Source: Autumnicola psychrophila
Lineage (GTDB): Bacteria > Bacteroidota > Bacteroidia > Flavobacteriales > Flavobacteriaceae
Direction: 5' to 3'
DNA: 64,000 nt
NCBI RefSeq assembly: GCF_031846645.1
Contig: NZ_JAVRHN010000001.1
Span: forward strand, 310,001-374,000
Of this stretch, positions 28,783 to 38,219 are shown in pieces (position 1 is the stretch's first letter; every line of letters starts with the position of its first letter). Below the pieces are notes generated by a model. The model ran no database searches. It was given only the letters and a program-made list of their open reading frames with translations, and was not told the DNA's origin. Both the position numbers and the translations under genes were made by a program.

Positions 28783-30291
28783 TTAATACCCAGGGTTTTG
28801 AGTTAAAGTCCCATCGCTTAGATTGATTTCCGTTTGTGGTATAGGGAATATTTCATTTACACCTTCTCTAAATCCAGCCCCTTTTGATGTATCGTATTCT
28901 TCAGCATACGCATGAAGAACTTCTGCTGCACGATCTTGCCGAACTAATTCAAAGAATCGTTCAAATTCTTGACCAAATTCAACTCTTTGCTCATGCCATA
29001 TAATTTTTCGTAGCTCATCTTTATCTGTAACTGTAATATCGGGCAAAACACTAGCATTCCCATTTCGTGCACGAGCTCTTACAGCATTTAAAGCTTCTAG
29101 AGCAGCTTCGGTCTTCCCTATTTCATTCGCGGCTTCAGCATACCATAATAAAACTTTACCCAGTCTCATATAAATATCATCTCTACCTGCTTGAAGCGAT
29201 CCCCCTATACGTTCATAATCAGGGACATAGTATTTTTTATTCATGTACCCCGTGGTACTATTACCAACATCTGCAATTACTCCTCCGGGCATAACGTCTC
29301 CGTTTTTATAGACGGTCTGTTCTAGTCTTGGATCTCCCTCTTCAAATGCATCAACAAAATCTTGAGTGGGTAAATTAAAACCCCATCCATTCATAGCCCT
29401 ACTCGAAAAAACTGTGTTTAGCTGGTTATTTACAGGTTCTGCTCCCTGGTCATTCAAGAATTGAACTTGGAAAATATGTTCGGGACTATTTTCGCCCTCT
29501 CGTAAAAACATGCCCAAATAATCAGGATCTAGACTATAGACATTTGAATCTATTACCTGCCCAAAATATTCTTCAGCTTCTGTGAAATTATCTAAATATA
29601 AGTACACTTTACCGAGATAGGCTAGAGCTGCTCCTTTGGTTGCCCTTCCTCTATCATTAGAGGAGTATTCTGTTGCTTCCGGTAAAACTTGACTTGCTTC
29701 AACTAAATCTTTAATAATTTGATCATATACCTCTTGTTTGGGTGTTCTGGTCAAGTCATATGATTCCAAGTCAGCTTCTACTACTAAAGGAACATCACCA
29801 AAGGTTTTAACCAGATTAAAGTAATACCATGCTCTTAAAAACTTAGCTTCTGCAAGAATTCTATTCTTTAGATCCTCGTCCATGTCAATATCTGAAACAT
29901 TATCCAGAACTAAATTTGCACGGTGAACACCGATATATTGGTTTTCCCAGGCAAATCGCGTCGCATCGTTATCTGAAGGAATATTAAACAAGGATATTTG
30001 TTGCGCATATAGTTGATCAGAACCTGATTCTCCTCCTTTTTCCGTGTCATCTGAAGCAACATTTCCTAAAACCCAATGCATGTAACCTCCATTACCATAA
30101 TTTCCACAGCACCAATTGTTGCCTGTTAAAGGGTAATATGCCGCTGTTAAAGCTTTTACAGCATCCTCAGCAGTAACATAGGCGTTGCTTGTACTAATAG
30201 CTGCTAGCGGTTCTTTATCTAATATATCATCAGAACAACTAGTTATAAAGAAACTTAACAATATGACGATTGTGAATAATTTATTTTTCAT
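28783..30291 (-). CDS. SusD/RagB-family outer-membrane substrate-binding lipoprotein
   Basis: 502 residues with lipoprotein signal (FFITSC, Cys19). The helical TPR core of the RagB/SusD family shows LRAWYYFNLVKTFGDVPLV near residue 150, GAALAYLGKVYLYL in the middle, and the C-terminal LRKIIWHEQRVEFGQEFERF block. The ending IPQTEINLSDGTLTQNPGY is standard. It caps the SusC channel of the adjacent gene (54 bp upstream) and captures the imported ligand on the cell surface. No glycoside hydrolase gene accompanies it, so the ligand may be small. Confidence 0.94.
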   Translation of the reverse strand: MKNKLFTIVILLSFFITSCSDDILDKEPLAAISTSNAYVTAEDAVKALTAAYYPLTGNNWCCGNYGNGGYMHWVLGNVASDDTEKGGESGSDQLYAQQISLFNIPSDNDATRFAWENQYIGVHRANLVLDNVSDIDMDEDLKNRILAEAKFLRAWYYFNLVKTFGDVPLVVEADLESYDLTRTPKQEVYDQIIKDLVEASQVLPEATEYSSNDRGRATKGAALAYLGKVYLYLDNFTEAEEYFGQVIDSNVYSLDPDYLGMFLREGENSPEHIFQVQFLNDQGAEPVNNQLNTVFSSRAMNGWGFNLPTQDFVDAFEEGDPRLEQTVYKNGDVMPGGVIADVGNSTTGYMNKKYYVPDYERIGGSLQAGRDDIYMRLGKVLLWYAEAANEIGKTEAALEALNAVRARARNGNASVLPDITVTDKDELRKIIWHEQRVEFGQEFERFFELVRQDRAAEVLHAYAEEYDTSKGAGFREGVNEIFPIPQTEINLSDGTLTQNPGY

Positions 30292-30345
30292 GATTAAAAT
30301 TTTTTATTAATATATCATAATTCATAGCAATGAATTTCTTATAGC

Positions 30346-33300
30346 TTATAGACTCATTTTAAGTCCCAATGTGTATATACGGGGCACAGGATAGTTAGTT
30401 TCATCAATACCTACATATAAAGAATTGCTTCCATTAGTCCCTATTTCGGGATCAAAACCGGAATAACTAGTAAAAGTGAAAGCATTTTGAACTGAACCAT
30501 ATATACTTAACCGTAAATTTTCAAAAACTTCTTCTGGTAATCTGTACGATAATTGAATATTTCTAATTCTTAGGTAGGATCCATCTTCTAAATAATATTC
30601 TGAAGATCGAAAATTGTTATTTGGATCATCCGAGTTTAATCTCGGAACATCATTGCTTGTGCCTGGACCAGTCCAACGATTATCAAAAACATTCTGAGTG
30701 TAATTAAAGAAATTAGGTCCTTCGGTTCTAAACTTATAAGCTGAAAATATTTCATTTCCTGAAACTCCTTGCAATGCAACACTAAAATCAAAGTTACTAT
30801 AAGATAAAGATCCATTCATTCCATAAGTAAAAGAAGGCCATGGATCTCCAATGATGGTTTGATCCTCTGCATTTATTATATTATCCCCGTTGATATCTTT
30901 AAATCGAATATCTCCCGGAGCGGTTCCATTACTTTGAAATGCATGCATCTCAACTTCTTCTGGAGTCTGAAAGATGCCATCCGTTTGCCAGCCCCAGAAG
31001 GAGGCAATAGGACTACCCACTTGAGTGACATTTACCAAACCTACAAAAGAAATAAACTGATACAGGGAGGATCCTGCATTACTTAAACTAGTCACTTCAT
31101 TACTGTTATGAGCAATATTTCCAGATAAACTATACGCCAAACCACCTTGCGTAGTATTTTCATAGCTTAACATAGCTTCATACCCCTTGTTCACTACACT
31201 TCCTCCATTTACATAAGGAGAGTCTTCAATCCCAGCATAACCAGCAATCGGTACTTGAAGTAACATATCTGTAGTTTCTCTATTATACCAATCCAAAGAA
31301 CCTCTCAATTTTCCTTCGAACCCGCTAAAATCAAGCCCAATGTTTGTTTCCTGTGTCGATTCCCACTTTAAATCGGGATTACCCAAACCAGTAGGTGCCT
31401 GACCTCTATAAACTTCTTGTGGATATCCAAATACATAGTTATTATTAGGCTCAACCAAATTGGCGAATGCATAGTTGGGTAAAGAGCCTTGATTTCCTAA
31501 GGAACCCCAGCCCCCCCGCAACATTAGATTTGTTATCCATTCCGTGTTTTGAAGAAAATTTTCTTCAGATAATTTCCATCCTAATGAGAAAGAAGGAAAA
31601 TTTCCCCATTTATTATTAACTCCAAACCTTGAAGATCCATCGGCACGAAAGTTTGCAGTGACAAAATATCTTCTGGCATAATTATAATTCACCCGCCCTA
31701 AGTAGGATAAAATTCCATAAGATCCGGCACTACCACCCACACTATTAGATTGTGTGTTTAAATCTAAATACCTCAAATTCTCATTATCGGTCGCGTTTGC
31801 AGGTAGTCCAGCACCATATGCTGACACATTCTTGGAGTAAGCTTCTTGCATGGTATATCCTGCTAATGCCTCGAAAGTGTGATCCTCAAAACTTTTATTA
31901 TAAGTTAATGTATTTGCCCAGCTGTACTCAGTAAAGCGTGAAAAATTCTCAGTTAAATTTGCAACAGCATTAAAAGTTCTTGGGGAAATAGAATATTCTG
32001 GATTAAAAATAACGTTTTCGGTAAAACCCAAATTAAAGTTGAACTGAGAGCGAAAAACAAAATCTTGAAGAAATGATATATCCGTATAGACATTTCCGTT
32101 AATCACAGTTCTTTTCGTATCATTATTTGAATAGTGAATATTTGCAGCAGGGTTCGTAGAGTTTAGGGAAGTTTCTGAAAAACCCCAAGAACCATCAGGG
32201 AACCTGGCTGGAATTTCAGGATTTGCAGTTAAAGTACTCCCTAGGATCGAGCCAAAATTAAACTGAGAGATATTCTCAAAATTTGATAGACTTGCAGATA
32301 AATTTTCCCCAATAGTAATTGCTGGAGTAATATCCATAGAGGTATTGACCCTTAAATTAAGTCTATCAAATCCAGAGCCCTTTACAATCCCCTCCTGGTC
32401 ACTATATCCCGCAGAGAAGAAATAACTACTTGATTCACCTCCACCACTGGTAGAGACTGACAAATTGGTCATGGGGGCCACTTGAAAAACTTCCTCCTGC
32501 CAGTCAGTACCTTCTCCCAGAGCAGAAGGATCAGGATAAATAGGATCCTCACCAGCATTAATTAACGCCTCGTTATATAGAGTGGCATATTCCATTGCAT
32601 TGGTCATGGGGATATGCCTTTGAATTTCTTGCCATCCTTGAGAAAAATTAATATTTAATGTGGGTTTACCTGATTTTCCTTGTTTAGTAGTAATTAAAAT
32701 CACTCCATTTGCTCCTTGCGCACCATAAATAGCAGCAGCACTAGCACTTTTCAAAACTTGAATGCTTTCTATTTGTTCAGGAATTAAATCTATGGGATTA
32801 GCATTAGGATTACCATCTACAACATATAGTGGTTCCGAATTATTGACTGTTCCTGTACCTCTGACCCTAATTAAAAGACCGGAACCAGGTGATCCTGAAT
32901 TTTGGGAAACTTGAAGTCCCGCTACTTTTCCCTGGAGAGCCTGACCTACCTGTACTACAGGCTCATCTTCAAATTCTTCTGAGCTAACTACTCCAACAGC
33001 ACCCGTTATATCACTTCTCCTTTGTGTCCCATATCCAACCACTACTACTTCATCCAAAGCCTGAGAGTCATCTTCCATTTGAACATTTATTGTAGTATTA
33101 TCTCCCACTGTTCTCTCAGCAGTCTCCATACCGATATAACTAAAAACCAAAACTGATTCAGAAGAACTCACTTCAATGCTGTAATTGCCATCAAAATCTG
33201 TCATTACCCCATTGTTCGTGCCTTCTTCTTGCACAGTAACACTAGGAAGAGGTGTTCCATTTGAATCTGTAACATTTCCCTCTATATTCATTTGAGGCTT

Positions 33301-33618
33301 AGTTTTTTCAATCCCAATATTTTTTACCGGTGGATCCACGGTAATCGCAATGTTATTTCCCAAGACCTCAAAACTAAAATGAGTCTTTGTAGAAAGTGTC
33401 GTAAGTATTTTCTTCAAATCTTCATCCTGAAAAGAGTACCTACCGTAAAGTTTAGTTTGAATTTGGATTTCACTCCCATAGGCAAATTTAAAATCACTTT
33501 GTGTCTCTATTTCTGATATTAGCTCCTTGAGACTGGGATTGTCCAGAACAAATGATATTTGAGCAGAATTACCAATTAACGGAACGCAAAAAAACAATGT
33601 AAATAATAGTCTTTTCAT
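30346..33618 (-). CDS. SusC/RagA TonB-dependent transporter with STN signalling domain
   Basis: 1090 residues. After a signal peptide (1-19) comes an STN/secretin-like domain (about 20-95, with FVLDNPSLKELISEIE) that contacts FecR. Then a carboxypeptidase-regulatory-like domain (109-185, NIEGNVTDSNGTPLPSVTV), a TonB box (DEVVVVGYG), the plug (VRGTGTVNNSEPLYVVDG) and a 22-strand barrel ending IYTLGLKMSL. The STN domain together with the upstream fecR and sigma genes makes this a transducer: ligand uptake should switch on its own operon. It is preceded by a fecR terminator and a leader hairpin. Intact and full length. Confidence 0.95.
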   Translation of the reverse strand: MKRLLFTLFFCVPLIGNSAQISFVLDNPSLKELISEIETQSDFKFAYGSEIQIQTKLYGRYSFQDEDLKKILTTLSTKTHFSFEVLGNNIAITVDPPVKNIGIEKTKPQMNIEGNVTDSNGTPLPSVTVQEEGTNNGVMTDFDGNYSIEVSSSESVLVFSYIGMETAERTVGDNTTINVQMEDDSQALDEVVVVGYGTQRRSDITGAVGVVSSEEFEDEPVVQVGQALQGKVAGLQVSQNSGSPGSGLLIRVRGTGTVNNSEPLYVVDGNPNANPIDLIPEQIESIQVLKSASAAAIYGAQGANGVILITTKQGKSGKPTLNINFSQGWQEIQRHIPMTNAMEYATLYNEALINAGEDPIYPDPSALGEGTDWQEEVFQVAPMTNLSVSTSGGGESSSYFFSAGYSDQEGIVKGSGFDRLNLRVNTSMDITPAITIGENLSASLSNFENISQFNFGSILGSTLTANPEIPARFPDGSWGFSETSLNSTNPAANIHYSNNDTKRTVINGNVYTDISFLQDFVFRSQFNFNLGFTENVIFNPEYSISPRTFNAVANLTENFSRFTEYSWANTLTYNKSFEDHTFEALAGYTMQEAYSKNVSAYGAGLPANATDNENLRYLDLNTQSNSVGGSAGSYGILSYLGRVNYNYARRYFVTANFRADGSSRFGVNNKWGNFPSFSLGWKLSEENFLQNTEWITNLMLRGGWGSLGNQGSLPNYAFANLVEPNNNYVFGYPQEVYRGQAPTGLGNPDLKWESTQETNIGLDFSGFEGKLRGSLDWYNRETTDMLLQVPIAGYAGIEDSPYVNGGSVVNKGYEAMLSYENTTQGGLAYSLSGNIAHNSNEVTSLSNAGSSLYQFISFVGLVNVTQVGSPIASFWGWQTDGIFQTPEEVEMHAFQSNGTAPGDIRFKDINGDNIINAEDQTIIGDPWPSFTYGMNGSLSYSNFDFSVALQGVSGNEIFSAYKFRTEGPNFFNYTQNVFDNRWTGPGTSNDVPRLNSDDPNNNFRSSEYYLEDGSYLRIRNIQLSYRLPEEVFENLRLSIYGSVQNAFTFTSYSGFDPEIGTNGSNSLYVGIDETNYPVPRIYTLGLKMSL

Positions 33619-33655
33619 ATTAAATTATTTAATAAATTGGAAAATTAAAGTAGCC

Positions 33656-33677
33656 ACATCGATTTTTTCATCGATGT
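33656..33677. promoter_or_regulatory. 8-bp perfect hairpin in the susC leader
   Basis: ACATCGAT, loop TTTTTC, ATCGATGT, 38 bp before the susC start. Leader hairpins are frequent upstream of susC genes, and some are targets of cis-antisense regulation. Equally it might stabilise the message. No more can be said from sequence. Confidence 0.4.
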
Positions 33678-33690
33678 TACTTCTTGATTA

Positions 33691-33729
33691 TAAAAAGAGT
33701 CTCTATATTATGATGGCGGACTCTTTTTA
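33691..33729 (-). terminator. Rho-independent terminator after fecR
   Basis: In the leftward direction: AAAAAGAGTC, a 17-base loop, GACTCTTTTT, a run of T. Stem of ten pairs; one arm overlaps the fecR stop codon. It should separate the sigma/fecR transcript from the susC operon, so that susC has its own promoter, as expected if the sigma factor reads the latter. Confidence 0.72.
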
Positions 33730-34593
33730 CTTTTTTAAAATCTTTATTTCTTTAGTCTTAGAGTTTATTTCATAGTTAAATTTATTTATAATGGATAAAA
33801 TATTTAGCACTTGTTTTATGGAATCAGATTTGTTTACCCTAAGAGTTACATGCTTATTTTTCGTATAAATATTTTTTTGGAATTTATAATCAAATCTTTC
33901 TTCAAGAAAATCCAGTAAATTCTTAAACTCAACATTATTTACGTCGATAAATTCCACTCCTGGCTGGAAAGACAGATCATTTTCAAATTTCTCTATAAAA
34001 ATTTTATCCTTTTCATAAACAAATCTTTCACCAGGTATTATTGACCAAGATTCTGCTCTTCCTATTACAGAAACCAGGATCTCCCCACTATAGAGCGCAA
34101 TTTTAACGTCTTTTAAACCGCGTTCTTGGCTAACATTAAAGGATGTTCCCAAAACAGTAGTAGTGGTAGCACCGGTTTTAACCTTAAAGACCTTTGAATT
34201 ATCTTTAACCACCTTAAAAAAAGCCTCCCCTATTAAATCTACTCCCCGTAAATTTTTAAAGCTTCCTTTATAATTAATCTCTGAATTAGGCTTTAAAAGC
34301 ACAAGGCTTCCATCAGGTAAAATAATTTCTTTATCTATATAGGAGTTATTAACTACATGGATATTGGAATTATATATATCCAGAAACAAATATCCAGTAA
34401 ACAGAAACAGCAGAACAGCAGCCGCCCCGGAAACTTTAAAAAAATGTTTTCTACTATCTTTCCACTTTCTCTTGGAAAAATGTTTTTCGAAGTCCCTCCA
34501 GGAAACTTCTACTTGACTCTTAGGGACTTCCTTGTAGTAGGATTTCCAAGATGCTTCTATTTTTTTTGCTATGTCAGATTCGTAATTTTTCAC
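33727..34593 (-). CDS. FecR-type anti-sigma factor
   Basis: 288 residues: a cytoplasmic N-terminus of about 45 residues with conserved Trp (WKSYYK, SWRDFEKHF), one membrane helix at about 46-68 (AAAVLLFLFTGYLFL), a periplasmic FecR domain (EIILPDGSLVLLKPNSEINY and the VLGTSFNV strand), and a C-terminal DUF4974 domain (about 220-288, FKNLLDFLEERFDYKF). It holds the neighbouring ECF sigma factor until the STN domain of the loaded SusC signals across. It lies 71 bp downstream of the sigma gene and shares its transcript. Confidence 0.94.
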   Translation of the reverse strand: MKNYESDIAKKIEASWKSYYKEVPKSQVEVSWRDFEKHFSKRKWKDSRKHFFKVSGAAAVLLFLFTGYLFLDIYNSNIHVVNNSYIDKEIILPDGSLVLLKPNSEINYKGSFKNLRGVDLIGEAFFKVVKDNSKVFKVKTGATTTTVLGTSFNVSQERGLKDVKIALYSGEILVSVIGRAESWSIIPGERFVYEKDKIFIEKFENDLSFQPGVEFIDVNNVEFKNLLDFLEERFDYKFQKNIYTKNKHVTLRVNKSDSIKQVLNILSIINKFNYEINSKTKEIKILKK

Positions 34594-34664
34594 CTTTTAA
34601 AGTAAGGGTTTCTTATACTATAACAATTGAGAATTAAAAAGTTCCTAAAATTTTTAAACTAATT

Positions 34665-35198
34665 TTAAGGTTTACATAATATTTCCTTAATGTAATTATG
34701 AGCCAAGTAAATGTGATTTGCTATAGTTTTCTTAGATATACCAAGAGATTTAGAGATTTCATCATAGGTCAGATTTTCTATTTTATGTAGTAAAAAAATA
34801 TTTTTCCTTTTAGGAGGAAGGTTATCAATAACATCCCTCAACTCTTTTAAATTACAGTTTTCAATCTCCACTTCCTGCATTTCTTCCTCTTCAGAAAGAT
34901 CAGCCTCTTTAAAATGAGCAGAAGTCTTAGCTTCTCTTTTTAATTGATTAATAATGAGATTTTTACATATGACGAATATTTGTTGATCCAAGGAAACATT
35001 ATCCTTTAGTTGATTTCGATTATCCCAAAGTTTAAGAAAGGTTTGTTGTACAAAATCATCAGACTCCATAGTAACAGAATCAAATTTTTTCGAAAACCAA
35101 TAAAGTTTTGAATAATAAAGTTTATACAGCTTTTCAAGAGAATTAATATCTCCCCGTTTGAGAGCCCTCAATAGAAAATGTGTATCTATATTTTTCAT
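34665..35198 (-). CDS. ECF (RpoE-like) sigma factor
   Basis: About 177 residues. I prefer the start at 35198 (MKNIDTHF) over the ATG at 35240, since family members begin at this point and a palindrome lies over the upstream ATG. Region 2 is seen in YKLYYSKLYWFSKKF and DDFVQQTFLKLWD. Region 4 is LPPKRKNIFLLHKIENL followed by YDEISKSLGISKKTIANH, the helix-turn-helix. It belongs to the Bacteroidota FecI-like group that pairs with FecR and STN-SusC; here all three are adjacent. It most likely directs RNA polymerase to the susC promoter and perhaps to its own. Confidence 0.93.
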   Translation of the reverse strand: MKNIDTHFLLRALKRGDINSLEKLYKLYYSKLYWFSKKFDSVTMESDDFVQQTFLKLWDNRNQLKDNVSLDQQIFVICKNLIINQLKREAKTSAHFKEADLSEEEEMQEVEIENCNLKELRDVIDNLPPKRKNIFLLHKIENLTYDEISKSLGISKKTIANHIYLAHNYIKEILCKP

Positions 35199-35223
35199 AG
35201 AAACTTGGAATTTATTATAAAAG

Positions 35224-35241
35224 TTTGCTAAACTTAGCAAA
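35224..35241. promoter_or_regulatory. Palindrome just upstream of the sigma gene
   Basis: TTTGCTAA, AC, TTAGCAAA: a perfect 8+8 inverted repeat 26 bp before the chosen start. The position fits an operator for the sigma/fecR unit, or a leader hairpin. No matching copy was noticed at other promoters in the window. Confidence 0.4.
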
Positions 35242-35670
35242 AAAATATTTAAAATCTAAAAATACAATGGAATAATCATTTTTTATGATTCAAGCTAAAG
35301 ATTGTTTAATTTAAAATAAATGTTGTTAATCTTATCTAAACAATTAGGAAGAACTCTACAATATATAATGTAAAACTATATACAGTGTCAGTGAATTTGA
35401 TCGGGTGATGTTACAAACAATAATAGTTATGCAACAGCTTGAACAACAAATGTACTTCAAGATTAGAAGAACAAACATTTTGCAGACCCTTAACTCCATT
35501 AAAATATAGTCCTTTATAGCTATTTAGTAGCCCCTTGATAATGGAGTTCGAGTTAATATTACGTTTCTGGCTGATTATGTTTGAGAAGAAAATGCTAATG
35601 AAAGATAATAGCTTTGCCTCAATAAAAAGGCAAGATTTAATTTTTGGAGTATTATTATCAATTTCTGACG
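35242..35670. other. Promoter-side gap between sigma gene and IS3 element
   Basis: A+T-rich, with no gene. It holds a 10-bp inverted repeat (AACTCCATTA at 35492-35501 and its complement at 35539-35548, loop 37) and, near 35615, a short TTGCCT/AGGCAA hairpin followed by a few T. These may belong to the end of an older inactive gene. The sigma promoter should lie in the first 100 bases. Confidence 0.4.
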
Positions 35671-35725
35671 TGTCGGGTACTGAAATAAGTTGACCGTTTT
35701 ACGGAGTTTTAAACAACTTAGTATT

Positions 35726-36151
35726 ATGGTAAAAATAGAAGATTTTTCCAAAGAAGCGCACCAGCGAATAAATCGTTATTTTAGTGAGAGCTTCAAACGT
35801 AAAAAGGTACGGGAGATAGAAAAGAATCTTTCTACTGTACTTGAAGTGAGTCGTGAGTATGAGGTATCTACGACAGCTATTTATAAATGGCTTGATAAAT
35901 ACTCCAGGAATCGCAAACGTGGTGTTAAACAGGTTGTAGAACTTATGAGCGATACGCGAAAAATACAGGATATAAAAGCCAGGATTCGTGAACTGGAACA
36001 AATGCTTGGGCAAAAGCAGTTTGAAATTGAATTTAAGGATAAGATGATCGAGATTGCAGAAGAGATGTATGATATCGATATCAAAAAAAAACTAGGTTCC
36101 AAACCCTTACCTGGTTCTGGCTCCACAGGGAAAAACACCGATGGAAAATGA
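35726..36151 (+). CDS. IS3-family transposase OrfA (helix-turn-helix)
   Basis: About 141 residues from the ATG at 35726 (MVKIEDF); an ATG at 35690 is in frame but lies too near the IS end. The N-terminal half is a DNA-binding helix-turn-helix (VSREYEVSTTAIYKWLDKY), the C-terminal half a leucine-zipper-like coil (IQDIKARIRELEQMLGQKQ). Its stop overlaps the orfB start in ATGA, the usual arrangement for frameshifted production of OrfAB. The gene is intact but useless without OrfB. Confidence 0.85.
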   Translation: MVKIEDFSKEAHQRINRYFSESFKRKKVREIEKNLSTVLEVSREYEVSTTAIYKWLDKYSRNRKRGVKQVVELMSDTRKIQDIKARIRELEQMLGQKQFEIEFKDKMIEIAEEMYDIDIKKKLGSKPLPGSGSTGKNTDGK

Positions 36152-36867
36152 ATCAGCTCTATCGTTGGCTGGGCACCACGAAGCAGAATATTCATCAGCG
36201 ACTCAACAGAGAATTAAAGAGAGCTGAGGAAGCAGAACAACTAAAAGTAGTTCTGCGCCAGGTAAGAGAGGATCATCCAAAAATGGGCTGTAAGGAACTT
36301 TACAGGAAGATAAAACCTCAGACCGTGGGGAGAGATAAGTTTTTTGAATTTTACCGTAGTTACGGATTTAAGATAATTCCACAAAAGTGCTTTAGAAGGA
36401 CCACTGACAGCACGGGAGTTATCCGATTTCCTAACTTAGTTACCGGTCGGGAGTTGACTGGTGTAAACCAGGTTTGGGTGAATGATATAACCTATTATGA
36501 GCTAAATAGTAAATTTCACTATCTCACTTTTATCATGGATCAATACTCGAGAAGAATTATTGGTTATAGTGCAAGTAGCACCTTAAGAACAGAAGATACC
36601 ACTATACCAGCTCTCAAGATGGCATTAACTCGTATCAGAAGTGATCAACAAGTAAAACCGATTATCCACTCCGATGGTGGTGGACAATGCTATAGTAAAG
36701 AGTTTTTAAGCCTTATAAAAGGACGTTTAAGAAATAGCATGTGTGAGAACGTATATGAAAACCCACATGCTGAAAGGATAAATGGAATCCATTAAAAACG
36801 GTTATATAAAAGGATATACTCCTAACGATTTCATAGATTTATACAAGAAATTAGATAAAGCTCTGTA

Positions 36868-38219
36868 GGGACTAAACCATCAACTGTGTAAGTAGAAAAT
36901 AAAGGGTTGACTTACCGCTTATTTTTTAATCTTGCCCGGCGTAAAATCCGGGTGCTAATCTTACACAATAAATGAAAAAAGAAGATCTACTTGATGATGA
37001 GTTTCTCAAACAGTTTAAGTCAGGAGAAGGACTCAGCAGTTTCCTAAAACAAATCCAGAAAAGAGGACTTGAAAAAATACTTGAAGGAGAACTGGATGGT
37101 CACCTGGATTATCAGAAACATCAGAAATCTGCTTCCGGTAATACCCGAAATGGCTATTCCGAAAAGAAGATCAAGAGCTCCTATGGAGAGGACACCATTA
37201 AAGTTCCCAGAGATCGAAATGGTTCTTTTAACCCAATGATAGTCCCTAAGCGTCAGAACATGGTAGACGGTATAGAGAACGTCATTGTCTCCTTGTATGC
37301 CAAAGGAATGAGCAACAGCGACATCGAAGAACAAATCTCTGAAGTGTATAACTTTGGTGTCTCCACCACCACTATATCAAGAATAACAGATCGTATTACA
37401 AATGATATTGTAGCCTGGCAGAATAGGCCCCTAGAGTCTGTATACCTGATTGTCTGGATGGATGGAATTGTCTTTAAAGTGCGGGAGAATTCCAAGGTGA
37501 TCAATAAAACTATCTACATTGCCGTAGGTCTTAGAAGAGATGGAATAAAGGAAGTTCTGGGGCTGTGGCTCGGAAAGAACGAATCTGCGGCTTCTTGGAT
37601 GAGTGTACTGACAGATATTAAAGCTCGTGGCGTGGAGGATATTTTAATTACTGCCACGGATGACCTGAATGGTTTTACCGATACCATCCGGAATGTTTTT
37701 CCTCAGTCCAAGACCCAGATCTGCGTAGTTCATCAGATCAGAAATGCCTGCAGATACGTGGTCTGGAAGGACAAGAAGGCTTTTACCAAAGACATGAAGC
37801 TTATCTATGATGCACCCACCAAACAGGCTGCTGAGGCTGCTCTGGAGGATTTTGCTCAGAAGTGGAACTCCAAGTATTCTTACGCCATAAAAAGCTGGAG
37901 AGACAACTGGGAAGATCTTACCGTCTTCTACGAGTTCCCGCTGGAAATCAGAAAGATAATCTACACCACCAATCTTATAGAAAACCTCAATGGAAAAATC
38001 AGAAAGTACACCAAGAATAAATTCTCATTCCCTACAGATGAGGCTGTTACGAAATCAGTATATTTGGCTCTGAGGGAAGCCACTAAAAAGTGGACCAAGC
38101 CCATTAGAAATTGGGGCGTGATCCTAAATCAGTTCTTGTTTATTTTTGAAGAAAGGGTCCAACTCTAAATATGTTCAGCACCCTTTATTTGCTACTTACA
38201 CAAAATACGGGATAGTGTC
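36868..38219 (+). mobile_element. Complete IS256-family insertion sequence
   Basis: 1352 bp flanked by an 8-bp direct repeat GCTCTGTA (36860-36867 and 38220-38227), the size usual for IS256. Inverted ends share GTGTAAGTAG(A/C)AAATAAAGGG, about 20 bp, set 18 bp inside each tip; the outer 18 bases match partly (G..ACTA..C). It contains one intact transposase gene. The clean duplication and undamaged gene make this the youngest insertion in the window. It is not of the same sub-lineage as the IS256 remnants at 3.7, 54.4 and 62 kb, whose C-terminal motif is NAVEGSHRQIRK. Confidence 0.93.
36972..38168 (+). CDS. IS256-family transposase (intact)
   Basis: 398 residues, normal family length. Motifs in order: KDGxL-like N-terminal region here as EGLSSFLKQIQKRGLEKIL, the mutator-type RNGYSEKKI and TIKVPRDRNGSF, then the DDE acids, Asp in YLIVWMDGI, Asp in TATDDLNGF, and Glu in TTNLIENLNGKIRKY, with the family's CVVHQIRN. 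No stop or shift. It starts 104 bp inside the left end and stops 51 bp before the right end. Confidence 0.96.
   Translation: MKKEDLLDDEFLKQFKSGEGLSSFLKQIQKRGLEKILEGELDGHLDYQKHQKSASGNTRNGYSEKKIKSSYGEDTIKVPRDRNGSFNPMIVPKRQNMVDGIENVIVSLYAKGMSNSDIEEQISEVYNFGVSTTTISRITDRITNDIVAWQNRPLESVYLIVWMDGIVFKVRENSKVINKTIYIAVGLRRDGIKEVLGLWLGKNESAASWMSVLTDIKARGVEDILITATDDLNGFTDTIRNVFPQSKTQICVVHQIRNACRYVVWKDKKAFTKDMKLIYDAPTKQAAEAALEDFAQKWNSKYSYAIKSWRDNWEDLTVFYEFPLEIRKIIYTTNLIENLNGKIRKYTKNKFSFPTDEAVTKSVYLALREATKKWTKPIRNWGVILNQFLFIFEERVQL

Noticed and set aside
35492..35548. 10-bp inverted repeat with 37-base loop upstream of the IS3 element, considered as an attachment site or terminator
   Set aside because: No T-run, no repeated copy elsewhere in the window and no integrase gene; probably chance in A+T-rich DNA.
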